The position numbers and the translations under genes were made by a program. From Antedon bifida (Eukaryota > Echinodermata > Crinoidea > Comatulida > Antedonidae): a DNA stretch of 64,000 bases. Shown piece by piece: positions 1 to 11,600 of the stretch. Position 1 is the first letter of the stretch. Each line of letters starts with the position of its first letter. A model generated the notes under the pieces. It was not told where the DNA came from and made no database searches. It saw nothing but the letters and a program-made list of their open reading frames with translations. The stretch spans positions 9,760,085-9,824,084 of the forward strand of contig OY727103.1 of assembly GCA_963402885.1 (NCBI GenBank), read 5' to 3'.

Positions 1-1
1 G

Positions 2-235
2 CCGAAAGCATTGAAAGGTAAATATTACCATGAAAACACGGTGTTTATTACCGACGATGTATCCGCTTCAGTTAGAGCGGATAGGGCAAAACTAAGAGCT
101 GATTTAATTAAAATACGAAAAAGAGGACAGTTTGCTATAATCCCATTTACTGTTCCAGCATACATGTTAATAAAGGGTACTGATGGTAAACTAAAGAGAG
201 TGTACCCTAATGAAGTAAGTGAGACCAAGAAGTAG
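2..235 (+). CDS. LINE ORF1 protein, C-terminal end (partial)
   Basis: An open frame enters from the left edge and stops at 233-235. About 77 lysine-rich residues are seen, including FITDDVSASVRADRAKLRA and a PAYMLIKGTDGK stretch. It lies 200 bases upstream of, and on the same strand as, an endonuclease/reverse transcriptase reading frame, which is the usual position of ORF1 in a two-ORF LINE. By analogy it would be an RNA-binding chaperone, but no zinc knuckle or RRM lies in the visible part. The start codon is outside the window. The ORF1 role is inferred mainly from position. Confidence 0.6.
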   Translation, partial: PKALKGKYYHENTVFITDDVSASVRADRAKLRADLIKIRKRGQFAIIPFTVPAYMLIKGTDGKLKRVYPNEVSETKK

Positions 236-434
236 ACTTAACTTATACTGTACTGAGATTAATTTTTGTTGGCGGTGAGAGGACTACCGTGTTTCCACTC
301 TTTGTATTGAAGAAATAAACTTTGTTTTTTCTTATAATGACGTTTTTGAAAAAATGTTTGTATTTGTGTATTTATTTTAGTCTTTGTCTCAGTTGGGCTT
401 ACGTTACTTTAGTTAAATATGCCAGTAACCTGGT

Positions 435-3318
435 ATGCAGGATTTTATAGATTCCTATCTTGAGGAGGACCTTTACATTAATTTAAATAACAAAAGTGTG
501 AAAAATGCAGTAACACCGTCTGCATTTAATGCGTCTTACAGCACTGTGTTCAATCATGTATTCACTGTAACACACATAAACGCTCGTTCCCTTAAAAAAA
601 AATTTGAAGAAACTCGTTTGCTCTATGAAGACACACTGATAGGCAAATTTAAAATTATTGGAGTTTCAGAGACATGGAAAATAGACAACCCAGAATTATT
701 CCATTTAAATTCTTATTCTCTTGAATATAACTGTCGGGAAAATAGTAGAGGCGGCGGGGTTGCTGCATATATTCACTCTTCAATTAAATATAAAGTTCTT
801 CCCTATACTGTTCCAAATACTGAATCTTTGTGGTTAGAGGTTTCAGATGGTAATAACTTTATTATTGTAAGTGTTATTTATAGAAAGCCAAACACTAGTA
901 TACATGAATTTCACAACGGGTTAATAAATGTTCTTAATTCTATTAAAATAGATAAACATCAATGTAATCTGCTAGGAGACTTTAATATTGATCTGTCCAA
1001 ATCGGACGATGATAAGTCGATAGATGCATTTTCTACAGCCTTAACTTGTATTAATTTAAATCAAATCATAACCGTTCCTACTAGGATTACGAAAACGTCA
1101 TCGACAATTATAGATCATATCTATACTAATGTTGTTAGCAATTCAATACATTCTGGTACAATCGCATGCGATATTTCAGATCATTTACCTACATTTGCAA
1201 TATTTGCTAACACTAAGTATACAGGAAACGTTAAGGGTAAAATTAAGTATAGAAACTACAAATATTTTGATGAACAAAGATTTATTGATGAACTATCTCT
1301 TATTTCTTGGGATGCAATTTACTCTTGTAATGAGGTTGATGAAGCATACGAGTTATTTGTTTCATTATTTAGTGATTATTGTAATATTCATGCTCCAATG
1401 GTAGAAAGATTTTCAAAAACAAAAAACAAACCATGGATTACCAAATCAATTAAAAAATCAATTAATAAAAAATATAAGTTGTATTCAAAGGTGATTAAAT
1501 GAGGACATGAAATTAGTAAAGTATCCATATATAAGAAGTATAGAAATACGTTAACAAAAGTACTTAGATTAGCTAAAAGAAATTACTATACTACTTTACT
1601 TTTACACAACCAGAATAATTCCTCGAAAACATGGCAAACTATCAATAATCTTCTTGGAAAAAACAAATCTAATCATAACCTACCGGAAAAATTAATAATT
1701 AAACACGATAATGGTAATGAAATAGTTCAGGATACTCCCGAACAAATTGTAAATACCTTTAATCAGTATTTCACTAACATCGGTCCCAACCTTGCAGAGA
1801 AAATTGCATCTACATCAATGTATTCTGATTTCTTGACAAATGTTTCAGACAAATCTTTCTTTTTAAACCCTACATGTTATGACGAAGTTCTTCACTTATT
1901 AAAAGGTATTGATATTAGAAAATCAGCGGGATATGATGATTTACCGGCTAAATTGATTGTTATAGCTGCAAACGTCATTGCAATGCCGCTATCCTACATT
2001 ATTAATTTATCATTTACACATAGTCGTTTCCCCACTGCTTTGAAAGTAGCAAAAGTAATACCTCTATTTAAGAAAGGTAATACAGATAACCCCGGTAATT
2101 ATCGTCCAATTTCCATTTAAACACCAGTACGGTTTTCGTGAAAAATATAGTACAAAATTATCCCTAATTAATCTAATTAATAATTTTCTTTACCAAGTTG
2201 ATAATAAGTCTTCACTAGGTATATTTATTGATTTTTCTAAAGCCTTCGATACAATTAATCACCAAATTTTGTTATCCAAATTATATTATTATGGTATTAG
2301 AGGGCAACCGTTACTTTTGTTTACCGATTATTTAAAAAATAGATCCCAATTTGTTTTTTCGAACGGTCAAAGCTCCGATCAATTATCAATTCAATGCGGT
2401 GTTCCGCAAGGCTCGGTTCTTGGACCCACTCTTTTTCTAATCTATATTAATGATTTACCAAATTCTTCCAGTTTTTTTGAATATCGTTTATTTGCTGACG
2501 ACACTACCTTATATCACAATTTTGCAGGCAGTAATATTAATTTGTCTATGGTAAATCATCATTTAAAAAAAATATCAAACTGGTGTGACGCTAATAAATT
2601 AACTGTTAATTTAGTTAAAACTAATTATATTATTTTTTGTAACCGATTTAAAACTATTAATAAATCAAACAATATTTATTACAAACATGTTATGATTAAA
2701 GAAGTCAATGAAATTCAGTTTTTAGGTGTTAAATTAGATAAACACATCACATGGAAGAGCCATATAAACTTTATTAAAAATAGGATAAAAAAGAAATCTG
2801 GAATTCTGTTTAGTTTACGCCATACTGTACCCCGTAATATTTTACTTATGCTTTATAAATCATTTATTCAATCAAATATTACTTATGGTTTAGAAGTCTG
2901 GGGTAGCACGTATAAGTCGCATCTATATCCTATTTTACTTGTCCAAAAAATGTGTCTTAGATGTATAACTTTCTCTGATTTTATGGCTCCATCTTCTCCA
3001 TTATTTAAAGATCTGGGTATTTTAGACGTTTTTAAGTTGTTTGAATTAAGTATAGTTAAGTTTGTTCACGACCAAATTAACGGCAAAACACCACATCAAA
3101 CAATAGAATACTTTTATTTAATTACACATAATGCTAGTACCAGATTTAGTAATAGATATAATTTTGCAATTCCGAAAGCTCGCACAGATGCTGGTAAATT
3201 TAGAATTTCTTTTAATGGAGCTCAACTTTGGAATAATTTACCCTTAGTTATAAAATGTACCTCTTCTAGATTTAAATTCATAAATGAAGTTAAATGTTTA
3301 CTTTTACAAAAATATTAA
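435..3318 (+). pseudogene. LINE ORF2: AP-endonuclease + reverse transcriptase, disrupted
   Basis: The first segment (435-1502) is an exonuclease-endonuclease-phosphatase domain. It has HINARSL, VSETW, RGGGVAAYI, LLGDFNIDL and a late DISDHLP, the ordered catalytic motifs of APE-like LINE nucleases that nick the target. A TGA at 1500-1502 breaks the frame, and the same frame then runs on to 2120 with RT fingers motifs (KSAGYDDLPAKL, NYRPIS). Right after NYRPIS the sequence jumps to KHQYGFRE in another frame, so a short internal segment is missing. The last part (about 2130-3318) has IDFSKAFDTINH, CGVPQGSVLGP and the FADDTTLY catalytic box, then the C-terminal APSLWN-like region. The copy cannot make a whole protein. 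Confidence 0.88.
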
Positions 3319-3429
3319 TGTTAGCCCTTGTTTACGTTATTTCTTTTATATAGTTGCTGTTTCTTTCTTATTGAATTATTGTTGATAGATGAAAATGTAT
3401 GCATTATGACTAATTTATTTTTTGTGACA

Positions 3430-3468
3430 GGAGTCAAACCTTGATTAGCGAAAGCTATTTTTGGCTCC
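3430..3468 (+). other. 3' UTR stem-loop of the LINE
   Basis: GGAGTCAAA (3430-3438) can pair with TTTGGCTCC (3460-3468) as a 9-bp stem with one G-U pair and a 21-base loop. It sits about 110 bases after the ORF2 stop and about 70 bases before the element end. LINEs of the CR1/L2 type often have a 3' hairpin that their RT recognises. That role here is inferred. Confidence 0.6.
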
Positions 3469-3544
3469 TTTTCACACACACATACATATTGTATTGTATT
3501 GTACTATTTATGTATGATGTGAATAAAGTTGGTATTATTATGTT

Positions 3545-4760
3545 ATGTAAATATCATTTTTGAACGTTATTCCGAACATTCTTATAACGTTAGGTAAATG
3601 TTCTTATTAATGTCGTATAAACATTATACATGAAATGTTATTATGAACGTTCTTATAACGTTAAGTAAATGTTATCAATAATGTTATGTAAACACCATAT
3701 ATTGAATGTTATTGCGAACGTTCTTATAACGTTAGGTAAATGTTCTTATTAATGTCGTATAAACATTATACATGAAATGTTATTATGAACGTTCTTATAA
3801 CGTTAAGTAAATGTTATCAATAATGTTATGTAAACACCATATATTGAATGTTATTCCGAACATTCTTATAACGTTAGGTAAATGTTCTTATTAATGTCGT
3901 ATAAACATTATACATGAAATGTTATTATGAACGTTCTTATAACGTTAAGTAAATGTTATCAATAATGTTATGTAAACACCATATATTGAATGTTATTCCG
4001 AACGTTCTTATAACGTTAGGTAAATGTTCTTATTAATGTCGTATAAACATTATACATGAAATGTTATTATGAACGTTCTTATAACGTTAAGTAAATGTTA
4101 TCAATAATGTTATGTAAACACCATATATTGAATGTTATTCCGAACGTTCTTATAACGTTAGGTAAATGTTATTTGATGTTATGTAAACATTATACTTGGA
4201 ACGTTATTTTGAACGTCCATGTAACGTTAGGTAGATGTTATCAATAACGTTATGTAAATAAAAAATTTTAAACGTTATTTTGAACGTTCTTATAACGTTA
4301 GGAAAATGTTATAATGTTATGTAGGCCTAAATAACATATTTTTAATGTTGTTCCGAACGTTCCTATAACGATATGTAGATGTTATCATTAACGTTATGTA
4401 AATATAATTCTTAACGTTATTTTGAATGTTCTTATAACGTTAGGACAATTTTATCGATAATGTTATGTAAATAACATTTTTGAATGTTTGCCAAACGTTT
4501 TTATAACGTTAGGTAGATGTTATAAAACGTTATGTAAATATCATGTTAACGTTATTTTAAACGTTCTTATAACGTTAGGAAAATGTTATCAATAATTTTA
4601 TGTAAATAACATATTTTGAATGTTATTCCGAACGTTCTTATAACGTTAGGTAGATGTTATCAATAACGTTATGTAAATATAATTTTTAACGTTATTTTGA
4701 ATGTTCTTATAACGTTAGGAAAATGTCAATAATGTTATGTAAATAACATTTTGAATGTTT
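3545..4760 (+). repeat. AACGTT-rich tandem satellite, 142-bp dimeric unit
   Basis: The motif TTCTTATAACGTTAGGTAAA recurs at 3579, 3721, 3863 and 4005, an exact 142-base step. Each unit is two related halves of about 71 bases, ending in TAGGTAAA or TAAGTAAA. After about 4150 the copies diverge and show single half-unit steps down to about 4760. Every half carries AACGTT palindromes on both sides of TCTTAT. The array lies exactly between the 3' end of the LINE and the broken end of an LTR-element gag. No coding potential is seen. Confidence 0.9.
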
Positions 4761-4762
4761 TT

Positions 4763-6128
4763 CCAAAGTACGGACCGTGGACCTAACATGAGGTTTCACG
4801 GTATCCTTAACCTTACTCTTACGTTTACTATATAGCCCCCTATAACTATCATATTTTTCAAACTCCCTAATAGCTCTGGGAATAGTTGAACAGTGCTTGT
4901 GCATGACGTGCCTACCTACTTCTGCGTCCCTGCACCCAATACAAAACCTAACTACGGCCTGCTCCTGGATCCACTCCTTGGGCAAATCCTTAAACGCCTT
5001 TCTAGTCAGGGTTAGCACTCTATCTCCCTATTCCTCTATAGTCTCTCCCTCATTTTAGCAGTCTCTAATTTAGCTTGGAGGACTGCGGGGAGCTCGTCCT
5101 CATTAAAGCGTCGGTTGAAAGCTTTAATGATCTGCCTAAAGCCCATATCAGCGTCCATTTCTATTAGATTCACATAGAACTCAGCCGCCGCTCCGTCTAA
5201 ACACCAAGTAAGGACGTCCTTACTTTCATGGTTTGTGAGTTCCTGTTCATCTATAAATGAAGCCAATCGGCGCTTAAAAAAGGACCAGTTGTCTCCCCTC
5301 CCCCTAAACGTTAGAGACCTACTAGGTATATCTTTTTTACGCATCCTCCTACGTTCTAAAAGACACTGCCGGCCTTCATAGTGCCTGTCTATGTCTATCA
5401 GACTCTCTACTCCTGCTACTATCAGTATCAGGACCATCTCTACTAAGGTCACTATCGCTGGTCGATGGGGATCGACGGCGAGCCCTAGTTTTAGACCTAG
5501 CGTTTTTAGATAGTCTCCTGGGGAGTCTTTCCTCCTCGTCCTCCCTAGAGCTAAAACACGAGTCTAATGTTATTGGAGATGGCTTTTTGATGTAGCTCCT
5601 ACGTTGTGTTGACCTACTCTTACTTCTATCCGGGTCAGAACGCCCAGCGGAGGTGGACGGCATATAAGCCCTAAGCCCACCTTCGAGATGACGAGGATCA
5701 CTAGCAGGTCCTGCAGTATGATACGTACCTGGTACGTCTAATAAAGGAGTAGCCTGGGGCGATGAGAGGACGTGGTATCGACCACTATGGCCCCCGTCAT
5801 TTTGTACCCTGTATGCCCCTTCTATATCTACAGGTTGTGCGACCTGCGACCCCCTTCTGGCCGATCTATTTTGTTTTTCCACTAGAGGTGACACATTATC
5901 AATCATCTGGCCTACGCCTCCACCTAAACTCGGATTCGGTTGAAAATCCAGGTAGTCAACTAACCTGGCAGTACCGGCTATTCCGTGTATCTGGTGAATA
6001 TTAGAGGACGTAATGTTGCCATGGGTAGCCCGCCATTTATTTATTCTAGTTGCTCGTTTCTTCCCTACATTAGGGACTCCATGAAGGTCTTGCACTGGGC
6101 AAAAGTTAACCTTAACCTTATTAGACAT
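4763..6128 (-). pseudogene. LTR-retrotransposon gag with N-terminal HhH motif, frameshifted
   Basis: The frame starts at an ATG at 6128-6126. Residues about 10-50 hold a helix-hairpin-helix pattern (LHGVPNVGKKRATRINKWR), a DNA/RNA-binding hairpin. A proline/serine/arginine-rich linker follows, with many RS/SR pairs. Near 5380-5400 the frame shifts into a capsid-type retrotransposon gag domain (NWSFFKRRLASFI, DVLTWCLDGAAAEFY, FRQIIKAFNRRFN). A second shift plus a TAG lies at about 5020-5045, and a third open stretch (5018-4763) continues the gag C-terminal part. It ends at the satellite. Three separated frames mean it is inactive. The HhH-gag fusion is unusual to my knowledge. Confidence 0.75.
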
Positions 6129-6569
6129 GATCTAAAAATTGCCTCTCTTCTATTAAGTTGTTATGCTCCTAAATCTAGTTACAGTGTATGACAGATGTTA
6201 TTAAGCAAAGAGTACGATACAAATTAAAATACCGCCAGACGTAATAAAAATTACAGGCCCAACAGTAGAATCAAATATCGTCAATGCAGTAACACACACA
6301 CAATATTGCAAAATGGCTGTTGGAGATGCAAATATAATAAAATATTTCACCAGCAAACCTGCAATGAAAAGCAACTAGATTATTCAAAAAGACGTCGATA
6401 CAGTTAACAACACTTACCACTAAACCTTCCCCCGATGCAAAGAAAGGAGAGCGATAATGCCACTGTGAGGTTAACACAATATAATACGCACAGCCAGTAT
6501 AATTTCTCAAGATGAAAAACCTGACTGACGGACGAAAAAAGATGTTATCAAAAAAAAACAATCAAGGTT

Positions 6570-7844
6570 AAAAATTAGTGGTGCCACTCAGTTCAACGGC
6601 CACGCCTAGTACCCCACCAGGTGATACGGCCTAATAAACTGCCCACTAATACTTCAACTATAGCAACAAAAATACAACTCCCGGTACGTATCGACTACCC
6701 CGTCGATACGCTAATCAGCAAGTATCCAAATGCCACAATACTGCGTGATTAACTTTACCGGTATGTTATACCTTCAATAAATATACCAACTTCAATAAAC
6801 TAACAAATGCACCGTAAGCACAAAAAGTTAATATGTTTCGGAGGACGAAATACTTCGCGATCAACCCGATCACGTTAAGAATGCTACGGACTTCACTAAG
6901 GCCTTTGATCGAATTGAACACAACACCTCAATCAATAAAATCATCGACATTGGAGTCCGTGGGTCAATCGTCCCTTGGATTTGCAGCTTCCTCAGCTGCA
7001 GAGAACAATGTGTAAAATATAACAACTCCCTATCAAGTGCTATCACGTTAAAAGCTGGTGTCCCCCAGGGGACTAAACTTGGTCCCATTGCATTTCAAAT
7101 CATGATCAATGATGCTGTTAAGGGTGCTAAAACGAATGCTTTAAAATACGTTGATGACCTATCTGTTTATGAAAATCGTAAGATAACACAACCAGGTCAC
7201 TTGCAGCATGATCTTAATGAGTTTCATGATTGGTGTAAAAGGAATGTTATGGACCTGAACCCTGCTAAATGCCAGGCACTACAAATATGTTTTAGTAAAA
7301 GGAATATTCCTGAAAATAAAATTTATATCGGGGGTAACGAACTAGCATTTGTCACCCATGCTAAAATACTTGGAGTCACGTTACAAAATAACTTAAAATT
7401 TTAGTTCGTATGACAAAGCTCTCAAGGTCTGTAACATCTCATCCCTCACGGATAGGAGAATAGCTCACAGTCTCAGATTTGCCAAGGGAATATCTGAGAC
7501 TGTTCATTCTGCTGATCTTTTACCGGTGACACGGTTTGAAAGTCATGGGAGGTTGCTCCGTAATAGTAATAACATTTCACAATTACCATCCAGAACCGCC
7601 CGTTTTAGTAACAGTCCAATCCCTTATTTTATCCGCCTGCTTAACGCCTGATCTTCACTCATTTTTGTATCATTTTTTTTTTGTATGTTACAAATTTTGT
7701 ATATTTTTATTGGTCTATGTACATGCATGTAAAAGTTACCCACAATCTGGCCTTTGGCCACTAGTGGTAACTTGTGGCATGGTGGCGTTTTTTTGATGTT
7801 TTATATGAAATAAAGAATAAAGAAAGAAAGAAAGAAAGAAGAAG
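6570..7844 (+). mobile_element. 5'-truncated LINE fragment inserted in the LTR element leader
   Basis: CAATCAAGGTT occurs at 6559-6569 and again at 7845-7855, directly after an (AAAG)n tail. This is an 11-bp target-site duplication that fixes both ends of the insertion. The body carries a broken RT reading frame and a 3' UTR that ends in AATAAAGAATAAAGAAAG repeats. A stem AAGTTACC/GGTAACTT (about 7733-7772) encloses a GGCCTTTGGCC hairpin near the 3' end. The insert is younger than the LTR element it splits. The first 320 bases (6570-6888) show no recognisable coding. Confidence 0.8.
6889..7650 (+). pseudogene. Reverse transcriptase fragment (LINE ORF2, C-terminal half)
   Basis: The frame begins in the RT palm with FTKAFDRIEHN and continues through GVPQGTKLGP and YVDDLSVYE, whose YVDD box is the catalytic site. 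A thumb region (HDWCKRNVMDLNPAKCQ, ILGVTLQNNLKF) follows and stops at 7404. After a frame break, the typical C-terminal sequence of this LINE group appears, with the ends of a SRTARFSNSPIPYFIRLLNA-type segment at about 7580-7650. The N-terminal endonuclease and RT fingers are missing through 5' truncation, and part of the thumb is deleted. It is not functional. Confidence 0.82.
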
Positions 7845-7884
7845 CAATCAAGGTTCCCGCCTCTCCAAAAAAAATATATATTCC

Positions 7885-7906
7885 GAGCTTTTGCTCGCAG
7901 CGCCAA
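7885..7906 (-). other. Primer-binding site of the LTR element
   Basis: Directly inside the LTR end, the - strand reads T then TGGCGCTGCGAGCAAAAG. A TGG start right next to the LTR is the mark of a tRNA-primed minus-strand start site. I cannot assign the tRNA from sequence alone. Confidence 0.6.
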
Positions 7907-8198
7907 TGTTGTGATTTTAGGTTGGTGCTGGAATGGCCTGAAAGCTACTAGGCTTACCTTAGTCAGTCCCGCTTGTCCTAAATCACACAAGATCCGAAAG
8001 CAGTAAATCCAAATATATTGGTCAATTCCGGTTACGTCCGTTTCTCCTTGGTTCCTGCTTCGAATAGACCGGTTCGGGCGGCGTCGAGGTCCCACGTTAA
8101 CATTTGCATACCCCCTGTATGCAAATCAAGCTATCGGGGCGACGGCCTCGTTCGGTCGGAGGGGTGGTCTGTTTACCCAGCGGGCGCCGTTCACAACA
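7907..8198 (-). repeat. 292-bp LTR (5' LTR of the - strand element)
   Basis: The + strand reads TGTTGTGA at 7907-7914 and TCACAACA at 8191-8198, a perfect 8-bp inverted repeat of the TG...CA type. A PBS lies just inside the left edge. This fixes the LTR ends and the element orientation. The segment is more GC- and CpG-rich than its surroundings. The partner LTR is not in the window, so the target duplication cannot be checked. Confidence 0.75.
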
Positions 8199-8682
8199 CT
8201 TCGTCCTCTTGAATTATAACTGACTGAATACGCCGCGCGAAAAATAAATAAATATAGACCTATAAATATTTAATAATAACAATAAATAATATTGATGTAT
8301 CCCCAAATGGCTTAGAAACTAATGTAAGACATTTGATTCGGCATTTAGATTATTAACAAAAGGGCCTTCTGAACAATGTAAACAATATACTACAGTACTG
8401 TATATTGTCATAGGTAAGGAATTTCTGTTACACGTGACAACAACAATTGAGTCACCACAGTACAGTACTACCTTTATAATCGCCACCGCAGTAGTAGCCA
8501 GGCTCTTAAACTTAGATTAAAACATTCATTATTTGCGAATTAATATTGGTGACAAAGAAATGCAGATGGCATTCTAAATTAACTGTTAAAAAGGTTTTTC
8601 ATTATAAATAATTACACGTAATAACTTACTGTAGAGTCGTTTGTTTAGTGCGATCAGGACCAATGAGGACCAGACTCAGACA
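8199..8682. other. Upstream region of the stabilin gene
   Basis: About 480 AT-rich bases lie between the LTR edge and the first usable ATG of the stabilin gene. There is no reading frame, repeat or clear core promoter. A TTATAAATAATT stretch near 8602-8615 could act as a TATA-like element but is not diagnostic. The promoter may equally lie elsewhere if a 5' exon has been missed. Confidence 0.3.
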
Positions 8683-11600
8683 ATGATCGTTGCCGATAAG
8701 TATGCCTCGCACCTGGACGCCACTGGAGGTAGTGGTGAGTGGCCTAGGCCTAGACTGAAATTTGGAAACGGATCATGTTGTAAATCGGTAAAATTATTCT
8801 TATTACCCGAAAATTCTACTTTTTATTGTTTTTTTATCATATACCTGCTGGCAAACTTAAATACTGTAGATTCAAGCACAATTATAGAAAAACAGTTTAC
8901 TCTGAAATCTGAATACACAAATACAAACACAAACAGGTTAGCAAAAGTGCAAAAGAGATATGCTGGACATATTTCAGACATATTTGACAGACAGAAGAGA
9001 ACGGTTAATTCAAGATGTGACCGTAGTGGTATACAACAGTTCATGTCTGAATGTCAGCCATGCGATACATCAGTTGTTGAGCCCTGTGTAAATGGTGACA
9101 TAGCTGAGAATAGTACATCATTATGTGATTTCCAAGTAGAGGGGTATGGCAGACTGGAAGGATGTCGTTTTGTTTGTGAAAATCCTATTAATTTAATCAA
9201 CTGTTGCGATGGATTTTATCTCGTTGGAAATACCTGCTATGGTTAGTATCTTCCATTCCAATTACAAGAAAATAATCACTGTGACATACGATACTTACCA
9301 TAGACTATCTTATTGCTTCTGGTTGCCAAAAGGTACAGTAAGAGAATCAGTCCTCTTATTCAAGCCTCTGGCCCTTGAAACCTACACTGTAAAAAATAAT
9401 CCATCACTCTAAGCAATAATGCAAGCAAGTAATGGTGAGTTTATAGAGGTAACGATGGGTACCAATGTTTTTAGCAGGGCCAGAAGCTACGGTACTGTAA
9501 TCTCTAGACATACAAAAAAAATTAAATGCTATAGAGGAAGATTTAAAAAATACCTAATATCTTAGATTATAAAGCAGAAGCTAAATTACTTTAAGGCTAT
9601 TTAGAATGCTATGCTTAGACCATGGAAAATGATAATACATGTATTTTATATATTGTTAGTGTGTAGGCGAGTGCACTGTAGAGAACTATGGTAAATTCAA
9701 TCCAGGATCAGTTTTAATAATATACTAACAAACATGATGATTCGTTCAACATCATCTTTGTACAATATATTGAACTCTGGTGTCAATTGGCTGTTTACTA
9801 TAGGCCACATGGTTCTCAAATGTCTCAAATGGGTCAGGTTGATACATTACCAACCGTACTGGTGGCTACGGCCCTGTCTGATATACCTCCAAAGTAACTT
9901 AAACTCACAGATAGATTTCAGAAGTCAGGGATACAGGTATATCAGATGTCTAACTGATGTATTATGTACGTTTGAATGCCAAACATACTAAACCACAATG
10001 TAACTCTCTGCAATTAAACTCCAGTAAAGAAAAGAAGTAGTAAGAAAGTAAGCTTATATATATATTTTTTTTCAGAATGTCCTGGAGGTTATAGTTCACC
10101 ATGCAATAACAATGGTATTTGCAATGTATCAACTGGTTTCTGTCATTGCCATGGAAACTTCAGTGGACTTGCATGTGAATTGTGTGATGATGGTTACTAT
10201 GGCAATACATGTTCTGGAGGTAGACCTTTTCACATGAAAAATAAAAAGTTTGGATTTTATGAAAACAGAGGCCTTAAAAAGAGATATATGTGGGTCTCCA
10301 TTGTATGTTCTCTTCTGTGAACCTTTCTTTGAAATACTGTAGTCCTCACTATTCTGTGCCCCAGTATGTTTTATTCATCAAAAAAACTATAATCTTCAGA
10401 TGTACTGCCTACAGTACAGTACATTAAAAAAAATGATATTATTGTTTTTAGAATGTAGTTGTATTCAGGGAGTATGTGATGCAGGTATTGATGGGACTGG
10501 TGTCTGCTCTTGTTTTCCACACTATCAAGGGATAAACTGTTCTGAGAGTATGTATATAGGCTCTTAGGCTTTTAAATTACACTACATACAATACACATAT
10601 TTAAAGTTATAATTACTGTAATTATTTTAAAAATGTATTCTGTCAATTAAAATACTGTATAAGAAATGCCAAAAATAAGAAATTTGGTTTTCTATGTTAC
10701 AGAAGATAAACCAAGATACAGTATGCATTTATATTTGTTAAGTCTACAAAAGTTTCAATGGCCATTGAAGAGATTGTACATTTTTGGGAAGAAATATATG
10801 GTGATTGAAAGGGGAAAAAACAAAATTCATTTAATGTTGTATTTTGATCATGGTGATTCAATTATGAATTATAATCATATCTTTTAAGGAACTGAATCTT
10901 GCATTGCTGCTGGTTGCCATGCCAATGCAAGTTGTAGACCAATACAAGGGAGCATTGAAATAAACTGCACATGTAACCATGGTTACATTGGAGATGGCTA
11001 TAATTGTCAAGGTATGTATATTCTCACTGGATTTGTTGATCCCGTACGATTTGTTTATTTTCTCACATTTTTAAAACGGTTAAATGTACATACTGAGACT
11101 TTAACTGTTCACATACAGAGGCCTTAACTAATACAGGACCTTAATTGTTTACCTCAGAGGCCTTAACTAATACAGGACCTTAACTGTTTACCTCAGAGGC
11201 CTTAACTAATACAGGACCTTAACTGTTTACATACAGAGGCCTTAACTAATACAGGACCTTAACTGTTTACCTCAGAGGCCTTAACTAATACAGGACCTTA
11301 ACTGTTCACATACAGAGGCCTTAACTAATACAGGACCTTAACTGTTTACCTCAGAGGCCTTAACTAATACAGGACCTTAACTGTTTACCTCAGAGGCCTT
11401 AACTAATACAGGACCTTCACTGTTTACATACAGAGGCCTTAACTAATACAGGACCTTCACTGTTCACATACAGAGGCCTTAACTAATACAGGACCTTCAC
11501 TGTTTACATACAGAGGCCTTAACTAATACAGGACCTTCACTGTTCACATACAGAGGCCTTAACTAATACAGGACCTTCGCTGTTCACATGCAGAGGCCTT

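Larger units (their letters stand above)
1..3540 (+). mobile_element. CR1/L2-like non-LTR retrotransposon (LINE), degenerate
   Basis: The element holds an ORF1 end, a 200-base spacer, an endonuclease-RT ORF2 with a stop and a deletion, and a 3' UTR with a stem-loop followed by TGTATTGTATTGTA-type short repeats and a GAATAAAG motif. The 5' end lies outside the window. The 3' end is placed near 3540, where the tandem satellite begins. ORF2 shows an APE-type endonuclease followed by an RT, which is typical of the CR1/L2/Jockey group. No poly(A) tail is seen, as expected for CR1/L2-like elements. The clade assignment is approximate. Confidence 0.85.
4763..8198 (-). mobile_element. Ty3/Gypsy-like LTR retrotransposon, 5' half only
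   Basis: Read on the - strand the order is 5' LTR (8198-7907), primer-binding site, untranslated leader, and gag with an N-terminal helix-hairpin-helix motif (6128 down to about 4763), where the element is cut off by the satellite. No protease, RT, integrase or 3' LTR is present, so only the first part survives. The leader is split by a later LINE insertion (6570-7844) flanked by an 11-bp duplication. Assignment to Ty3/Gypsy rests on the gag fold and PBS. BEL or another LTR group cannot be excluded because pol is missing. Confidence 0.75.

Noticed and set aside
7736..8212. Short reading frames on both strands through the LTR
   Set aside because: They fall in the LTR and PBS region and cross element boundaries. 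No protein similarity is seen.
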